A stretch of 64,000 nucleotides of DNA, from assembly GCA_913776195.1 (NCBI GenBank), contig CAJYMH010000005.1:1-64000 (forward strand). The letters are read 5' to 3'. The translations under genes were made by a program, and so were the position numbers. Source of the stretch: an uncultured Caulobacter sp. (GTDB lineage: Bacteria > Pseudomonadota > Alphaproteobacteria > Caulobacterales > Caulobacteraceae). Positions 36,227 to 44,574 of the stretch are shown piece by piece (within the stretch, counting starts at the first letter, position 1; each line of letters starts with the position of its first letter). The notes beneath the pieces are model-generated. The model ran no database searches and was not told the origin of the DNA. It saw nothing but the letters and a program-made list of their open reading frames with translations.

Positions 36227-36574
36227 TTACCAGCGACGGTCGCGGCCGTAGCCTTGGCCGTAGCGGTCGCTGTCACGGCGCTCCCAGCGGACCTTGGCGG
36301 CCAGGCCGTCGAAGCGACGGTCCAGGTCGGCGCGCTCCCAGTTGTTCAGGCCGCCGCGGCGGTAGCGGTCTTCCAGACGGTTCAGGTCACGGAATTCCGC
36401 GCGCAGGCGATAGGCCTCGTTGCGGGTCAGCTGGCCGTTACGGACGCCTTGGTCGATGCGGCGGTCGATGTTGGCCTGACGTTGGTTGATCGACTGCCAG
36501 CCCTGGGCCAGGGCGGGGGCGGTCGTGGCGGCCAAGGCCGACACCGCGACGATCGGGATCAGGATCTTCTTCAT
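36227..36574 (-). CDS. Small exported protein of unknown function
   Basis: The ATG at 36574 begins a signal peptide (MKKILIPIVAVSALAATTAP, cleavage near ALAQG) in a 115-residue precursor. The mature part is charged and helical, with INQRQANIDRRIDQGVRNGQ, LTRNEAYRLRAEFRDLNRLE and a Gly/Tyr/Arg-rich end (SDRYGQGYGRDRRW). The two helices are probably a repeat-like pattern of a type common in alphaproteobacterial envelope proteins. It has no known function. GTTCA and TGAAC half-sites 11 bases apart lie about 100-115 bases upstream (36674, 36685), as they do before the 20949 gene. Confidence 0.8.
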   Translation of the reverse strand: MKKILIPIVAVSALAATTAPALAQGWQSINQRQANIDRRIDQGVRNGQLTRNEAYRLRAEFRDLNRLEDRYRRGGLNNWERADLDRRFDGLAAKVRWERRDSDRYGQGYGRDRRW

Positions 36575-36702
36575 GGCTCGGTTCCTCTCGAAACTTGCGT
36601 CGTCGGATTGACGACGTTGGGGAGAGGAAAACACGCGGAGCCTGAAACGGTTCTGAGCGGCTCGTTATGTTGCGTTCAGGTTCGTGAACCCGAAGCCCGG
36701 CC

Positions 36703-38559
36703 TCAGGCGGCCTTGACGATCAGGTCGCCGGCCGCGGCGCGGTCGATGGCCTCGTAAAGCTTGGCCACCTCAATGGGCTTGGCCACGTGGCCGTCCATGC
36801 CGGCGGCCAGATAGGCCTGGCGCTGCTGGTCAGAGGCGTCGGCGGTGACCGCCAGGATCGGAGTCCGGCCCCGCCCGGCGCGGGCTTCGGCGTCGCGGAT
36901 CGCGCGGGCGGCGTCCAGCCCGTCCAGCACGGGCATGTGGATGTCCAGAAGGACGAGGTCGTAGTCCGCCTGCTCGCAGGCCTCGATCGCGGCCTGGCCG
37001 TCGCTGACGATGTCCAGGGTCACGCCGAGGGGGGCGAGGATGGCGGTGATCACCTTCTGGTTGGTGGCGTTGTCGTCCGCCGCCAGCACGCGCAGGGCGC
37101 GGGCCGGGATGCTGACCTTGCCCGCGCTCTCGGCCTTGGCCGCGGCCCGCTCCAGCGGCAGTCGCACGGTGAAGGCCGCACCCTCGCCGAGGCGGCTCTC
37201 GACGCTGATCGAGCCCTTCATGGCCTCGGCCAGCTCGCGGGCCAGGGTCAGCCCCAGGCCCAGGCCGCCAAACTGACGGGTGGTGGTGTCGTCGGCCTGA
37301 ACGAAGCGTTCGAACAGCCGCAGGCGCTGCGCTTCAGAGATGCCGACCCCGGTGTCGGACACGCAAAGCTCCAGGGCCCCATCGTCGGACAGCGAGACGC
37401 GGGTGCGGACGGCCCCGGCGTCTGTGAATTTCACGGCGTTGGACAGCAGGGCGGCGACCACCTGGCCGATGCGCGCGGCGTCGCCCATCCAGCGGCCCAT
37501 GGCCGGCTCCTCGACATGGACGTCGAAGGCCAGGCCCTTGTCGGCGGCGGCGATGGCGTAGGGGTCCGCGGCGTTCCACACGAGGTCACGCAGATCGAAC
37601 GCCTCATTGGCCAGCTTCAGACGGCCAGCCTCGATCTTCGACAGGTCGAGCACGTCGTTCAGCACCGACAGGAGCATTTCGCCGGAGCGGCGGATCACCG
37701 TCAGCCGCTCCCGCTGGATCGGGCTCAGCTCGCCCATGGCCATGACCTCGGCCATGGCCAGCACGCCGTTCAAGGGCGTGCGGATCTCGTGGCTCATATT
37801 GGACAGGAAGTGCGACTTCATGCGGTTGGCGGCCTCCGCGTCGTCGCGGGCCTGGACCAGTTCGCGCATGGTGCGGCGCAGGGTGCGGTCGTTGGCGCCC
37901 AACTGACCGAGCAGGTCGTTAAAGCTGCGGGTCAGGTTGTGGACCACGTCGTCGCGGGCGGTCTCGTTCACCGGCTCGAACCGGCCGCTGGCGGCGATGG
38001 CGCGCATGGCGTGCGACAGCCGCTCCATGGGCGCGCTGATGCGGCGCGCCAGGCTGTTGGCCAGCAGCAGGGCGAAGCCGGACGAGCCAAAGAACAGCGC
38101 CCCGATCAGGGCGATGTCCTGGGGCGTGGTCTCCAGCACAGGGGGTTTGGCGCGATGCAGCTCGACGCGACCGACCGTGCGGCCATTCGAGGTGACGGGG
38201 GCGGCGACCGAAACGGTCTGCCCGACGGTCAGGTCGCCATGTGAGGCGATGATGCGGCCCTGGCCGTCACGCAGGATCGCCACGGTGACGCGCGGCGAGG
38301 CCGCGACGATGCGAAGCGCCTGGCGGGCGGCGGCGCGGTCGCCGCTGAGCACCGCGGGTGCTGCGTCGGAAGCCACGATCTGGGCCAGGATTTCGTGATT
38401 GCGGCGGCGGGTTTCGTTGGTCGAGGCTGTCTTCTGGAAGAGGAAGGTCAGGCACGCGGCCGCCAGCACGCAGACGGTGGTGACGAGCGCCGCCGCCGCG
38501 ATCCGCCCCTGCAGGGTCGCGTGAGTTGAACGCGAAGATGACCGGCCGTCGCTGCTCAT
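36703..38559 (-). CDS. Hybrid sensor histidine kinase / response regulator, membrane bound
   Basis: This 618-residue protein has a transmembrane helix (about residues 20-42), a periplasmic sensor segment of CHASE8-like type (about 45-143) and a second helix (146-170). A HAMP-like linker precedes HisKA with His257 in MSHEIRTPLNG, and the HATPase_c motifs LSNAVKF, DTGVGI and GLGLGL follow. The C-terminal receiver has phospho-acceptor Asp539 in LVLLDIHMPVLDG. It can autophosphorylate and pass phosphate to its own receiver and then to an unidentified histidine phosphotransferase. No partner is in the window. Confidence 0.93.
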   Translation of the reverse strand: MSSDGRSSSRSTHATLQGRIAAAALVTTVCVLAAACLTFLFQKTASTNETRRRNHEILAQIVASDAAPAVLSGDRAAARQALRIVAASPRVTVAILRDGQGRIIASHGDLTVGQTVSVAAPVTSNGRTVGRVELHRAKPPVLETTPQDIALIGALFFGSSGFALLLANSLARRISAPMERLSHAMRAIAASGRFEPVNETARDDVVHNLTRSFNDLLGQLGANDRTLRRTMRELVQARDDAEAANRMKSHFLSNMSHEIRTPLNGVLAMAEVMAMGELSPIQRERLTVIRRSGEMLLSVLNDVLDLSKIEAGRLKLANEAFDLRDLVWNAADPYAIAAADKGLAFDVHVEEPAMGRWMGDAARIGQVVAALLSNAVKFTDAGAVRTRVSLSDDGALELCVSDTGVGISEAQRLRLFERFVQADDTTTRQFGGLGLGLTLARELAEAMKGSISVESRLGEGAAFTVRLPLERAAAKAESAGKVSIPARALRVLAADDNATNQKVITAILAPLGVTLDIVSDGQAAIEACEQADYDLVLLDIHMPVLDGLDAARAIRDAEARAGRGRTPILAVTADASDQQRQAYLAAGMDGHVAKPIEVAKLYEAIDRAAAGDLIVKAA

Positions 38560-38654
38560 AGAACTCGCACACGCATGAGAAGACTTGAGCCCAGCATGGC
38601 CGATCTTCCCTAACGCTTCGCTTCCAGGGCGAGTAGCTCAATCGGCGGGCGAGT

Positions 38655-38714
38655 ATGGTTAATAAAACGCTTATAGGCGTTATTAAGCTTGGCTGTTCGT
38701 TAAGATTTCATTTA
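38655..38714. promoter_or_regulatory. AT-rich promoter with CtrA-like motifs
   Basis: The region has ATGGTTAA (38655-38662, reverse of TTAACCAT), TTAA at 38683 and TTAA-N7-TTTA at 38700-38714, close to the CtrA consensus TTAA-N7-TTAA. It lies directly upstream of the 111-residue protein gene, in a genome in which such AT-rich tracts are rare. A role for CtrA is inferred from motif only. Confidence 0.35.
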
Positions 38715-38747
38715 CCTTCTGCTTCGTCCTTAACAACGGAGGCGGCT

Positions 38748-39083
38748 GTGGAAAAAGCATTCGTGGCTCAACGCGTGGCGAACAAACTTTTCGCGACGGA
38801 AAACGCCATCGACTCGGCGATGCTGGAAGCGTCTGAGATGATGGCCGAGATGCTCAAGGCGCGGAAAGAACTGGGGGTTTCCGCCGTTGTCGGCGATCAA
38901 GCCAACGCCAAGCTGGTGCAAGCCATCGCCGCCCTCGGCGCCGCCCGCACCGCCATGGTCGAAGCTCACGGCGTGCTCGGCGAGACCAAGCTGCGCCTAG
39001 GCATTCGCACCAAGATGGCCGGTATCGAAATGAAGGAGGCGTCCGCCTCCCAATCTATCGAAGCCCGCCGCGAGGTCGGCTGA
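38748..39083 (+). CDS. Small helical protein of unknown function
   Basis: I place the start at the GTG of 38748 because CGGAGG lies six bases before it; an ATG upstream at 38655 would include the promoter-like AT-rich stretch. The 111-residue protein (MEKAFVAQRVANKLFATENA and on) is almost wholly helical and rich in Ala, Glu, Met and Lys, with no membrane segment or signal. I do not recognise a family. It may be a cell-cycle-controlled protein, given its promoter. It is followed by another short gene after 64 bases. Confidence 0.7.
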   Translation: MEKAFVAQRVANKLFATENAIDSAMLEASEMMAEMLKARKELGVSAVVGDQANAKLVQAIAALGAARTAMVEAHGVLGETKLRLGIRTKMAGIEMKEASASQSIEARREVG

Positions 39084-39115
39084 TTCTTCGGCTCAACATT
39101 GCACGACTTTAACCT

Positions 39116-39146
39116 CCTGAACTCTGGACTTCGTCTAGAGTTCAGG
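39116..39146 (+). promoter_or_regulatory. Hairpin ending one base before a start codon
   Basis: CCTGAACTCTGGAC and GTCTAGAGTTCAGG pair over 14 positions (one G-T) around TTC, and the hairpin ends at 39146, before the ATG at 39148. Its arms contain TGAAC and GTTCA 22 bases apart. It either hides the AGGA ribosome-binding site, ends the preceding transcript, or is an operator. There is no T-run. Confidence 0.5.
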
Positions 39147-39147
39147 A

Positions 39148-39564
39148 ATGTCGCCTGTATTCGCGTTTATCGCCCTTTGGCTGATCTTTCTCGCTACGGC
39201 GATCTTCGCTTTAGCGCGCGGCGGTATGGCTGAGCGATTAGCGAGCCTTTGCGTCGTACTCGCCGCCCTGACGGTCATGGGCATTCATCAGTTGGCGCCG
39301 ACCCCGACGATTCCCCTGATGCTTCTTGCGTTGGACGGCGTGCTGGCTCTGGCGTTGCTGGGTCTGGCGATGCGCTATGGCCGGGCTTGGCTTGGCGCCG
39401 CCATGGTGGCCCAGGCCATCCAGTTCAGCCTGCACGCCTACTATTTCATCGCTGAGCGCCGGCACGATCTGACCTACTCGCTGGTCAACAACCTGGTCAC
39501 CTTCTCCATCGTCGGGGCCATCGTAACCGGCACGGTCGCCGCCATGCGCCGCAGGGCGGCGTAA
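39148..39564 (+). CDS. Small integral membrane protein of unknown function
   Basis: This 138-residue protein has four hydrophobic segments (about residues 4-24, 29-48, 55-76 and 112-132). The start is the ATG of 39148, just after a hairpin. No family signature is seen. It is upstream of serC by 112 bases on the same strand but is probably transcribed separately, because that interval holds the likely serC leader. Confidence 0.7.
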   Translation: MSPVFAFIALWLIFLATAIFALARGGMAERLASLCVVLAALTVMGIHQLAPTPTIPLMLLALDGVLALALLGLAMRYGRAWLGAAMVAQAIQFSLHAYYFIAERRHDLTYSLVNNLVTFSIVGAIVTGTVAAMRRRAA

Positions 39565-39627
39565 CGCCCACTCAGAAAATCTCCCCTTGTGCGCCCGACC
39601 GAAATGCGGTTCTTCGGCGGCGGGCCA

Positions 39628-39668
39628 CGCTCTCCCAACGGAGCGCTGCTCATCTGTAAGGATGGGAG
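39628..39668 (+). promoter_or_regulatory. serC leader hairpins covering the ribosome-binding site
   Basis: Two stem-loops precede the serC start: CGCTC with GAGCG (39628-39645) and CTCATC with GATGGG (39649-39666, loop TGTAAG). The second pairs with the Shine-Dalgarno sequence GGGAG. A conserved leader motif is known upstream of serC in Rhizobiales and relatives; whether this is that motif needs a covariance-model search. Confidence 0.35.
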
Positions 39669-39676
39669 ACATCGCT

Positions 39677-40876
39677 ATGACGACCACGACCGCACCCGCG
39701 GCGAAACCGGCTTTGCGCCCCGCGCGCCCGGAATTCTCCTCCGGCCCCTGCGCCAAGCGCCCCGGATGGAACCCCGAAAATCTCACCAACGCCGTCCTCG
39801 GCCGCTCGCACCGCTCCAAGCCAGGCAAGGCGCGCCTGAAGGAAGCCATCGACCGCACCCGTGAGGTGCTGGAGGTCCCGACGGACTTCCTGATCGGCAT
39901 CGTTCCGGGGTCTGACACCGGCGCGGTCGAGATGGCGATGTGGTCGATGCTGGGCGCCCGCCCGGTGCAGCTGCTGGCCTTCGAGTCTTTCGGCAAGGAC
40001 TGGGTCACGGACGTCACTAAGCAGCTGAAGCTGCCGAACGTGGAGGTGTTGGACGCCCCGTACGGCAAGCTGCCTGACACTTCGAAGGTCCGCCCCGACG
40101 CCGATCTGGTCTTCACCTGGAACGGCACGACCTCGGGCGTGCGCGTGCCCAACGCCGACTTCATTTCGGCCGACCGTGAAGGCATCACTATCTGCGACGC
40201 CACCAGCGCCGCCTTCGCCCAGAAGCTCGATTGGACCAAGCTCGATGTGGTCACCTTCTCCTGGCAGAAGGCCCTGGGCGGGGAGGGCGCGCACGGCGTC
40301 CTGATCCTCGGCCCGCGCGCCGTCGCCCGGCTGGAGAGCTACACCCCCGCCTGGCCGATGCCGAAGCTGTTCCGCATGACCAAGGCCAACAAGGACGGCG
40401 GCAACAAGGTCAGCCTCGATATCTTCGAGGGCGCGACCATCAACACCCCTTCCATGCTCTGCGTCGAGGACGCCATCGACGCTCTGAAGTGGGCCTCGGC
40501 CATCGGCGGTCTGCAGGAGATGCAGCGTCGCGCGGACGAGAACCTGGCCGCCCTGACCCGTTGGGTCGCCAAGACCCCGTGGGTCGACTTCCTGGCCGAA
40601 GACGCTTCGATCCGCTCCAACACCTCGGTGTGCCTGAAGGTGGTGGACCCTAAGATCGCCGCCCTGTCCGACGACGCCCAGGCCGACTTCGCCAAGAAGC
40701 TGGCCTCCGTCTTGGAGAAGGAAGGCGCGGCCCTGGACATCGGCGGCTATCGCGATGCGCCTGCCGGCCTGCGCATCTGGTGCGGCGCCACGGTGGAGAC
40801 CTCCGACGTGGAGGCGCTCACGCCTTGGCTAGACTGGGCCTTCGCCACCGTCTCGGCCGAGCTTCAAGCCGCCTGA
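39677..40876 (+). CDS. serC: Phosphoserine transaminase
   Basis: SerC converts 3-phosphohydroxypyruvate to phosphoserine with PLP. The 399-residue protein starts at the ATG of 39677, preceded by GGGAG in a hairpin. It has the N-terminal [20 protein letters not shown] block of the alphaproteobacterial form, [38 protein letters not shown] and the PLP-lysine segment [20 protein letters not shown]. It ends in the class V aminotransferase fold. The gene is followed 95 bases later by serA, forming the phosphoserine operon. Confidence 0.96.
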   Translation: MTTTTAPAAKPALRPARPEFSSGPCAKRPGWNPENLTNAVLGRSHRSKPGKARLKEAIDRTREVLEVPTDFLIGIVPGSDTGAVEMAMWSMLGARPVQLLAFESFGKDWVTDVTKQLKLPNVEVLDAPYGKLPDTSKVRPDADLVFTWNGTTSGVRVPNADFISADREGITICDATSAAFAQKLDWTKLDVVTFSWQKALGGEGAHGVLILGPRAVARLESYTPAWPMPKLFRMTKANKDGGNKVSLDIFEGATINTPSMLCVEDAIDALKWASAIGGLQEMQRRADENLAALTRWVAKTPWVDFLAEDASIRSNTSVCLKVVDPKIAALSDDAQADFAKKLASVLEKEGAALDIGGYRDAPAGLRIWCGATVETSDVEALTPWLDWAFATVSAELQAA

Positions 40877-40971
40877 CCTTTGGCCGGGGCATGACCCCGG
40901 CCGACTTCCCCTTCACGCCCGAGCCGCGCCCACGGACGGCGCCTCGCGGCCCTGAATTTGAGAGAACTTCC

Positions 40972-42552
40972 ATGACCGCTCCCCGCGTTTTGATCGCTGA
41001 CAAGCTGAGCCCCGCCGCCGTCGACATCTTCAAGAATCGAGGCGTCGATTTCGACATCAAGACCGGCCTGTCCAAGGATGAGCTGATCACCGTGATCGGC
41101 GACTATGACGGCATCGCCATCCGCTCGGGCGCCAAGCTCGACAAGGATGTGATCGCCGCCGCCAACAAGCTGCAGGTCATCGCCCGCGCCGGCATCGGCG
41201 TCGACAACGTCGACATCCCCGCGGCCACCGCCAAGGGCGTGGTGGTGATGAACACGCCGTTCGGCAACTCGATCACAACGGCGGAGCACGCCATCGCCAT
41301 GATGTTCGCCCTGGCCCGCCAACTGCCGGCCGCCGACGCCAGCACGCAGGCCGGCAAGTGGGAGAAGAACCGCTTCATGGGCGTGGAGCTCTACGCCAAG
41401 ACCCTGGGCCTGATCGGGGCCGGCAACATCGGCGGCATCGTCGCTGATCGCGCCCTGGGCCTGAAGATGAAGGTCATCGCCTATGACCCGTTCTTGTCGC
41501 CCGAACGCGCTGTGGAGATCGGCGTCGAAAAGGTCGAGCTGGAGGATCTGCTGGCCCGCGCCGACGTCATCACCCTGCACACGCCGCTGACCGACAAGAC
41601 CCGCAACATCCTGTCGGCCGAGAACCTGGCCAAGACCAAGAAGGGCGTGCTGATCGTAAACTGCGCTCGCGGCGGCCTGGTGGACGAGGTGGCCCTGCGC
41701 AAGCTGCTGGACGACGGCCATGTGGGCGGCGCCGCCTTTGACGTGTTCGTCACCGAGCCGGCCAAAGAAAACCCGCTGTTCGGCTCGGACAAGGTCGTTG
41801 CTACGCCTCACCTGGGCGCCAGCACCAACGAGGCGCAGGAGAACGTCGCCCTGCAGGTCGCCGAGCAGATGAGCGACTACCTGCTGACCGGCGCGGTCAC
41901 CAACGCGCTCAACAGCCCGTCGATCACCGCCGAAGAAGCCCCTAAGCTGAAGCCCTACGTGGCCCTAGCCGAGAAGATCGGCGCCCTGGCCGGCCAGATG
42001 GTCGACTTCGGCATCAAGGCCATCGACATCGCCTACGAGGGCGACGTGGCGGCCCTGAACGTCAAGCCGATGACCTCAGCGGCCCTGTCTGGAATCCTCA
42101 AGCCGATGCTGGCCGAGATCAACATGGTCTCCGCTCCGGCCGTGGCCAAGGAGCGCGGCATCACCGTCTCCGAGAGCCGCCAGGAGGTAAGCCCCACCTA
42201 TGACAGCCTCATGCGCGTCACCATCACCACCGAGAAGGGCAAGCGCGGCTTCGCCGGTATCGTGGTGGGCGGCGCTCCGCGCATCGTCGAGGTGAAGGGC
42301 ATGGAGCTGGACGCGGCCTTCTCGCCTGCCATGCTCTACGTCAACAACCTGGACAAGCCGGGTTTCATCGGCGCGCTGGGCGGTTTGCTGGGCGAGGCGG
42401 GTGTCAACATCGCTACCTTCAACCTGGGACGTGTGGGGGCCGGTGACGACGCCATCGCCCTGGTCGGCGTCGATCAGGCGCCGGACGATGCGCTGTTGGC
42501 CAAGATCCAGGCCCTGCCGCACGTGAAGGAAGCCCGGGCTCTGCGGTTCTAA
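40972..42552 (+). CDS. serA: D-3-phosphoglycerate dehydrogenase, long form
   Basis: SerA oxidises 3-phosphoglycerate, the first step of serine synthesis. At 526 residues it is the long type with an intervening domain and a C-terminal ACT domain. The ATG at 40972 follows GAGAGAAC; the frame is open upstream but without family resemblance. Motifs are VIARAGIGVDNVDIPAATAK, TLGLIGAGNIGGIVADRALG for NAD, INCARGG-type VNCARGGLVDEVAL, and HLGASTNEAQENVALQVAEQ with the catalytic His. The ACT domain (about 455-526) carries DKPGFIGALGGLLGEAGVN. It is co-transcribed with serC. Confidence 0.97.
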   Translation: MTAPRVLIADKLSPAAVDIFKNRGVDFDIKTGLSKDELITVIGDYDGIAIRSGAKLDKDVIAAANKLQVIARAGIGVDNVDIPAATAKGVVVMNTPFGNSITTAEHAIAMMFALARQLPAADASTQAGKWEKNRFMGVELYAKTLGLIGAGNIGGIVADRALGLKMKVIAYDPFLSPERAVEIGVEKVELEDLLARADVITLHTPLTDKTRNILSAENLAKTKKGVLIVNCARGGLVDEVALRKLLDDGHVGGAAFDVFVTEPAKENPLFGSDKVVATPHLGASTNEAQENVALQVAEQMSDYLLTGAVTNALNSPSITAEEAPKLKPYVALAEKIGALAGQMVDFGIKAIDIAYEGDVAALNVKPMTSAALSGILKPMLAEINMVSAPAVAKERGITVSESRQEVSPTYDSLMRVTITTEKGKRGFAGIVVGGAPRIVEVKGMELDAAFSPAMLYVNNLDKPGFIGALGGLLGEAGVNIATFNLGRVGAGDDAIALVGVDQAPDDALLAKIQALPHVKEARALRF

Positions 42553-42557
42553 GTCCG

Positions 42558-42917
42558 ATGTGGAAGGCTGCTGCGATCCTGTTCAAGGGCCTGTTCGCAG
42601 CCGCCTGCGTCGTGGTCGTCTGGCAGGCCCTTGGCCCGCCGGACGGTCCCGGCTCACTGATCCCGTGGGACAAGGCCCTGCATGGCGGAACCTTCTTTGT
42701 CCTGACGGGGATGGCTTTGCTGGCCTTCCCGAAGATGAAGCTGTGGCGGGTCAGTCTGCTGATGCTCGGCTTCGGGGGGCTGATCGAGATTCTCCAGTCC
42801 CTGCCGTTCTTCGACCGGGACGCTGAGTGGGCGGACCTTGTGGCGGATGCGGTCGGGATCGGCGCCGTGATCGGCGTGGCTGTCGCCGTCGCCCTGCGCA
42901 GGAAGCTGCCGGCTTAA
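42558..42917 (+). CDS. VanZ-like membrane protein
   Basis: The 119-residue protein has four predicted helices and the VanZ-family pattern. PWDKALHGGTFFVLTGMALL has the conserved D-K-x-x-H motif, FGGLIEILQSLPFFDRDAEW has the conserved E-x-x-Q, and ADLVADAVGIGAVIGV completes the D-x-x-x-D-x-x-G motif. Proteins of this kind contribute to teicoplanin resistance in Gram-positive bacteria, while their role in alphaproteobacteria is unknown. It begins five bases after serA. Its stop interlocks with the next, convergent gene in TTAA at 42914-42917. Confidence 0.85.
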   Translation: MWKAAAILFKGLFAAACVVVVWQALGPPDGPGSLIPWDKALHGGTFFVLTGMALLAFPKMKLWRVSLLMLGFGGLIEILQSLPFFDRDAEWADLVADAVGIGAVIGVAVAVALRRKLPA

Positions 42918-43651
42918 GCGTAAGCCAGGTGTTCAGCCAAGAAGTAGAAGCGCCAGTCCAGCTTCAGGATATTCTCAAGCTCGCGGAAGCTGGGCGGCTC
43001 GTAGCGCGACACCACATGCAGCGGCTTGTCGCGGATCTTTAGCACCTCGACGAGGAGCACCAGCGAGGTGTCGACCGAGGCGATGCGTGACGCCCGCTCG
43101 ATCACTGTGCACCAGTCGAACAGGGTGTAGCCCTCGACCTGCTGAAGGCGGACCTCCTTTTCCGGCGCGCGGTGCGGGAAGGGGATCATACGGCTGGAGC
43201 AGTTCTCATTGATCAAGGCGTAGGGGACGCCGTCGTCCAGGCCGAGATGGCGGAACAGCGCCTCTTCCTTGGACAGGTTGCGTTTCAGCTCCACATGATC
43301 GGCCCAGTCGTCGAACTCGATCCCGGCGACCTTGTACTTCAGCTCCATGGTCAGTTTGGGGGCGTACCGCCAGCTGAAGAACAGCGACAGGTAGGTGTAG
43401 TTCGGCCCCTCGATCGGGGTCATGGCGATCTTGTCCGACAGGAACATCACCTCGTCCCGGAAGTCGAACGGGCCTTCCAAGATAGGGGTCTCGATGTTCC
43501 CCGGCATGATCAGGGCGTCATAAACCCAGGCGTGCTTCTGCAGCACGGGCATGATCACCCGCCGGCCTTCGGCGGCGTAGGCCTTGGCGATCTTTTGAAT
43601 GAAGAAGATGTCGCCCACCATGCCAGGCTGGAAGATGATCACGGGCTTCAT
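42914..43651 (-). CDS. Glycosyltransferase-like (heptosyltransferase-type) protein, uncertain
   Basis: The 245-residue product from the ATG of 43651 starts MKPVIIFQPGMVGDIFFIQK, similar to the N-terminal G-x-G-D loop of GT-B glycosyltransferases such as heptosyltransferases. It continues to a C-terminal VDTSLVLLVEVLKIRDKPLHVV segment with the same flavour of a nucleotide-sugar site. The protein is shorter than ADP-heptose transferases (about 320-350), and the middle is not recognisable. It may be a cell-surface polysaccharide enzyme. The open frame extends 48 codons upstream but starts most plausibly here. Confidence 0.6.
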   Translation of the reverse strand: MKPVIIFQPGMVGDIFFIQKIAKAYAAEGRRVIMPVLQKHAWVYDALIMPGNIETPILEGPFDFRDEVMFLSDKIAMTPIEGPNYTYLSLFFSWRYAPKLTMELKYKVAGIEFDDWADHVELKRNLSKEEALFRHLGLDDGVPYALINENCSSRMIPFPHRAPEKEVRLQQVEGYTLFDWCTVIERASRIASVDTSLVLLVEVLKIRDKPLHVVSRYEPPSFRELENILKLDWRFYFLAEHLAYA

Positions 43652-43770
43652 GAGGGCGCTCGGAGAATCAGAATCTGCGGCCAGTCTCGCATACCTGCGC
43701 CATGGGGCGAGGGCTGTGACGCGTTGCCGTCCGGCGAGATGAAACTGGACTCCGAGCTTCGGACTTATTA

Positions 43771-43785
43771 GAACAAAAGCGGAAC
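43771..43785. promoter_or_regulatory. LexA (SOS) box of the imuA-imuB-dnaE2 operon
   Basis: GAAC-AAAAGCG-GAAC matches the alphaproteobacterial LexA box GTTC-N7-GTTC read on the other strand. It lies 21 bases upstream of the imuA start and 120 bases before the divergent gene's start, the usual position for repressing this operon. Confidence 0.88.
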
Positions 43786-43806
43786 ATTTAAGCACGGGAT
43801 CCGCAC

Positions 43807-44574
43807 ATGTCCGGTTCGCGCGCCGCGCGGCTTTCGGTCTTGAAGGGCCAGATCGCCGCCCTGGAGGCGGGGACTCGGACTCTGAGTCCTGTCCTGCCCT
43901 TTGGTGATCCGCGCATCGACGGCTGCTTTCCTCATGGCGGCCTGCCCCTGGGCCGCTGGCACGAGGTGGCGGGCGAGGGTCTGGAGACGGAAACCGCCGC
44001 CTGCGCCGCCGGCTTCACCGCACTGATGGTCGGCGCCTTGGCCCGTAAGGGCGAGGTCGTCTGGGTTCTGCGTCGTGATGACCTGCACGCCCCAGGCCTG
44101 TCGAACCTGGGCTTTCCCGTCGATCGTCTGATCCAAGTCTGTGTGCGCGACGAGGCCGAGGCGCTGGCGGCGCTGGAGGATGCTCTTGGCTCCGTCGGCG
44201 TCGTGGCGGCGGTGGGCGAGGTCGAGGCCCCGGATCTTCGCGCCGGGCGGCGACTGCAACTGGCCTGCGAACGGCGTGGGGCCACTGGTTTCATCATCCG
44301 CCGCAAGCCGTTCGGCGGGCCGCCGCGGGGGAGGGCGGAACCCTCGGGCTCCGCCTCGGCCACCCGCTGGCGGATCGGGGCCGCGCCGACCCAGCCGACG
44401 CCCTGGGGGCTGGGGCCCCCTCGCTGGCGGGTCGCGCTGGAACGCTGCCGGGGCGGACGGCCCGGCGAATGGCTCCTGCAGCAAAGGGAGGACGAAGATG
44501 GCGCGCATCCTTTCGCTGTGGTGCCGGAATTGGCCGATCACCACCTGGCGCCGGAAGAACGTCGCAGGGCCTGA
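43807..44574 (+). CDS. imuA: ImuA, SOS mutagenesis accessory protein (RecA/SulA-like)
   Basis: ImuA is part of the damage-inducible mutasome with ImuB and DnaE2, interacting with RecA and ImuB. The 255-residue product has LSPVLPFGDPRIDGCFPHGG followed by GLPLGRWHEVAGEG, a RecA-like N-terminal region that lacks a normal Walker A. TGFIIRRKPFGGPPRGRAEP and an end rich in charged residues follow. A LexA box precedes it. The imuB gene begins 77 bases before its stop, in another frame, so translation is coupled. Assignment rests on operon context and sequence pattern. Confidence 0.9.
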   Translation: MSGSRAARLSVLKGQIAALEAGTRTLSPVLPFGDPRIDGCFPHGGLPLGRWHEVAGEGLETETAACAAGFTALMVGALARKGEVVWVLRRDDLHAPGLSNLGFPVDRLIQVCVRDEAEALAALEDALGSVGVVAAVGEVEAPDLRAGRRLQLACERRGATGFIIRRKPFGGPPRGRAEPSGSASATRWRIGAAPTQPTPWGLGPPRWRVALERCRGGRPGEWLLQQREDEDGAHPFAVVPELADHHLAPEERRRA

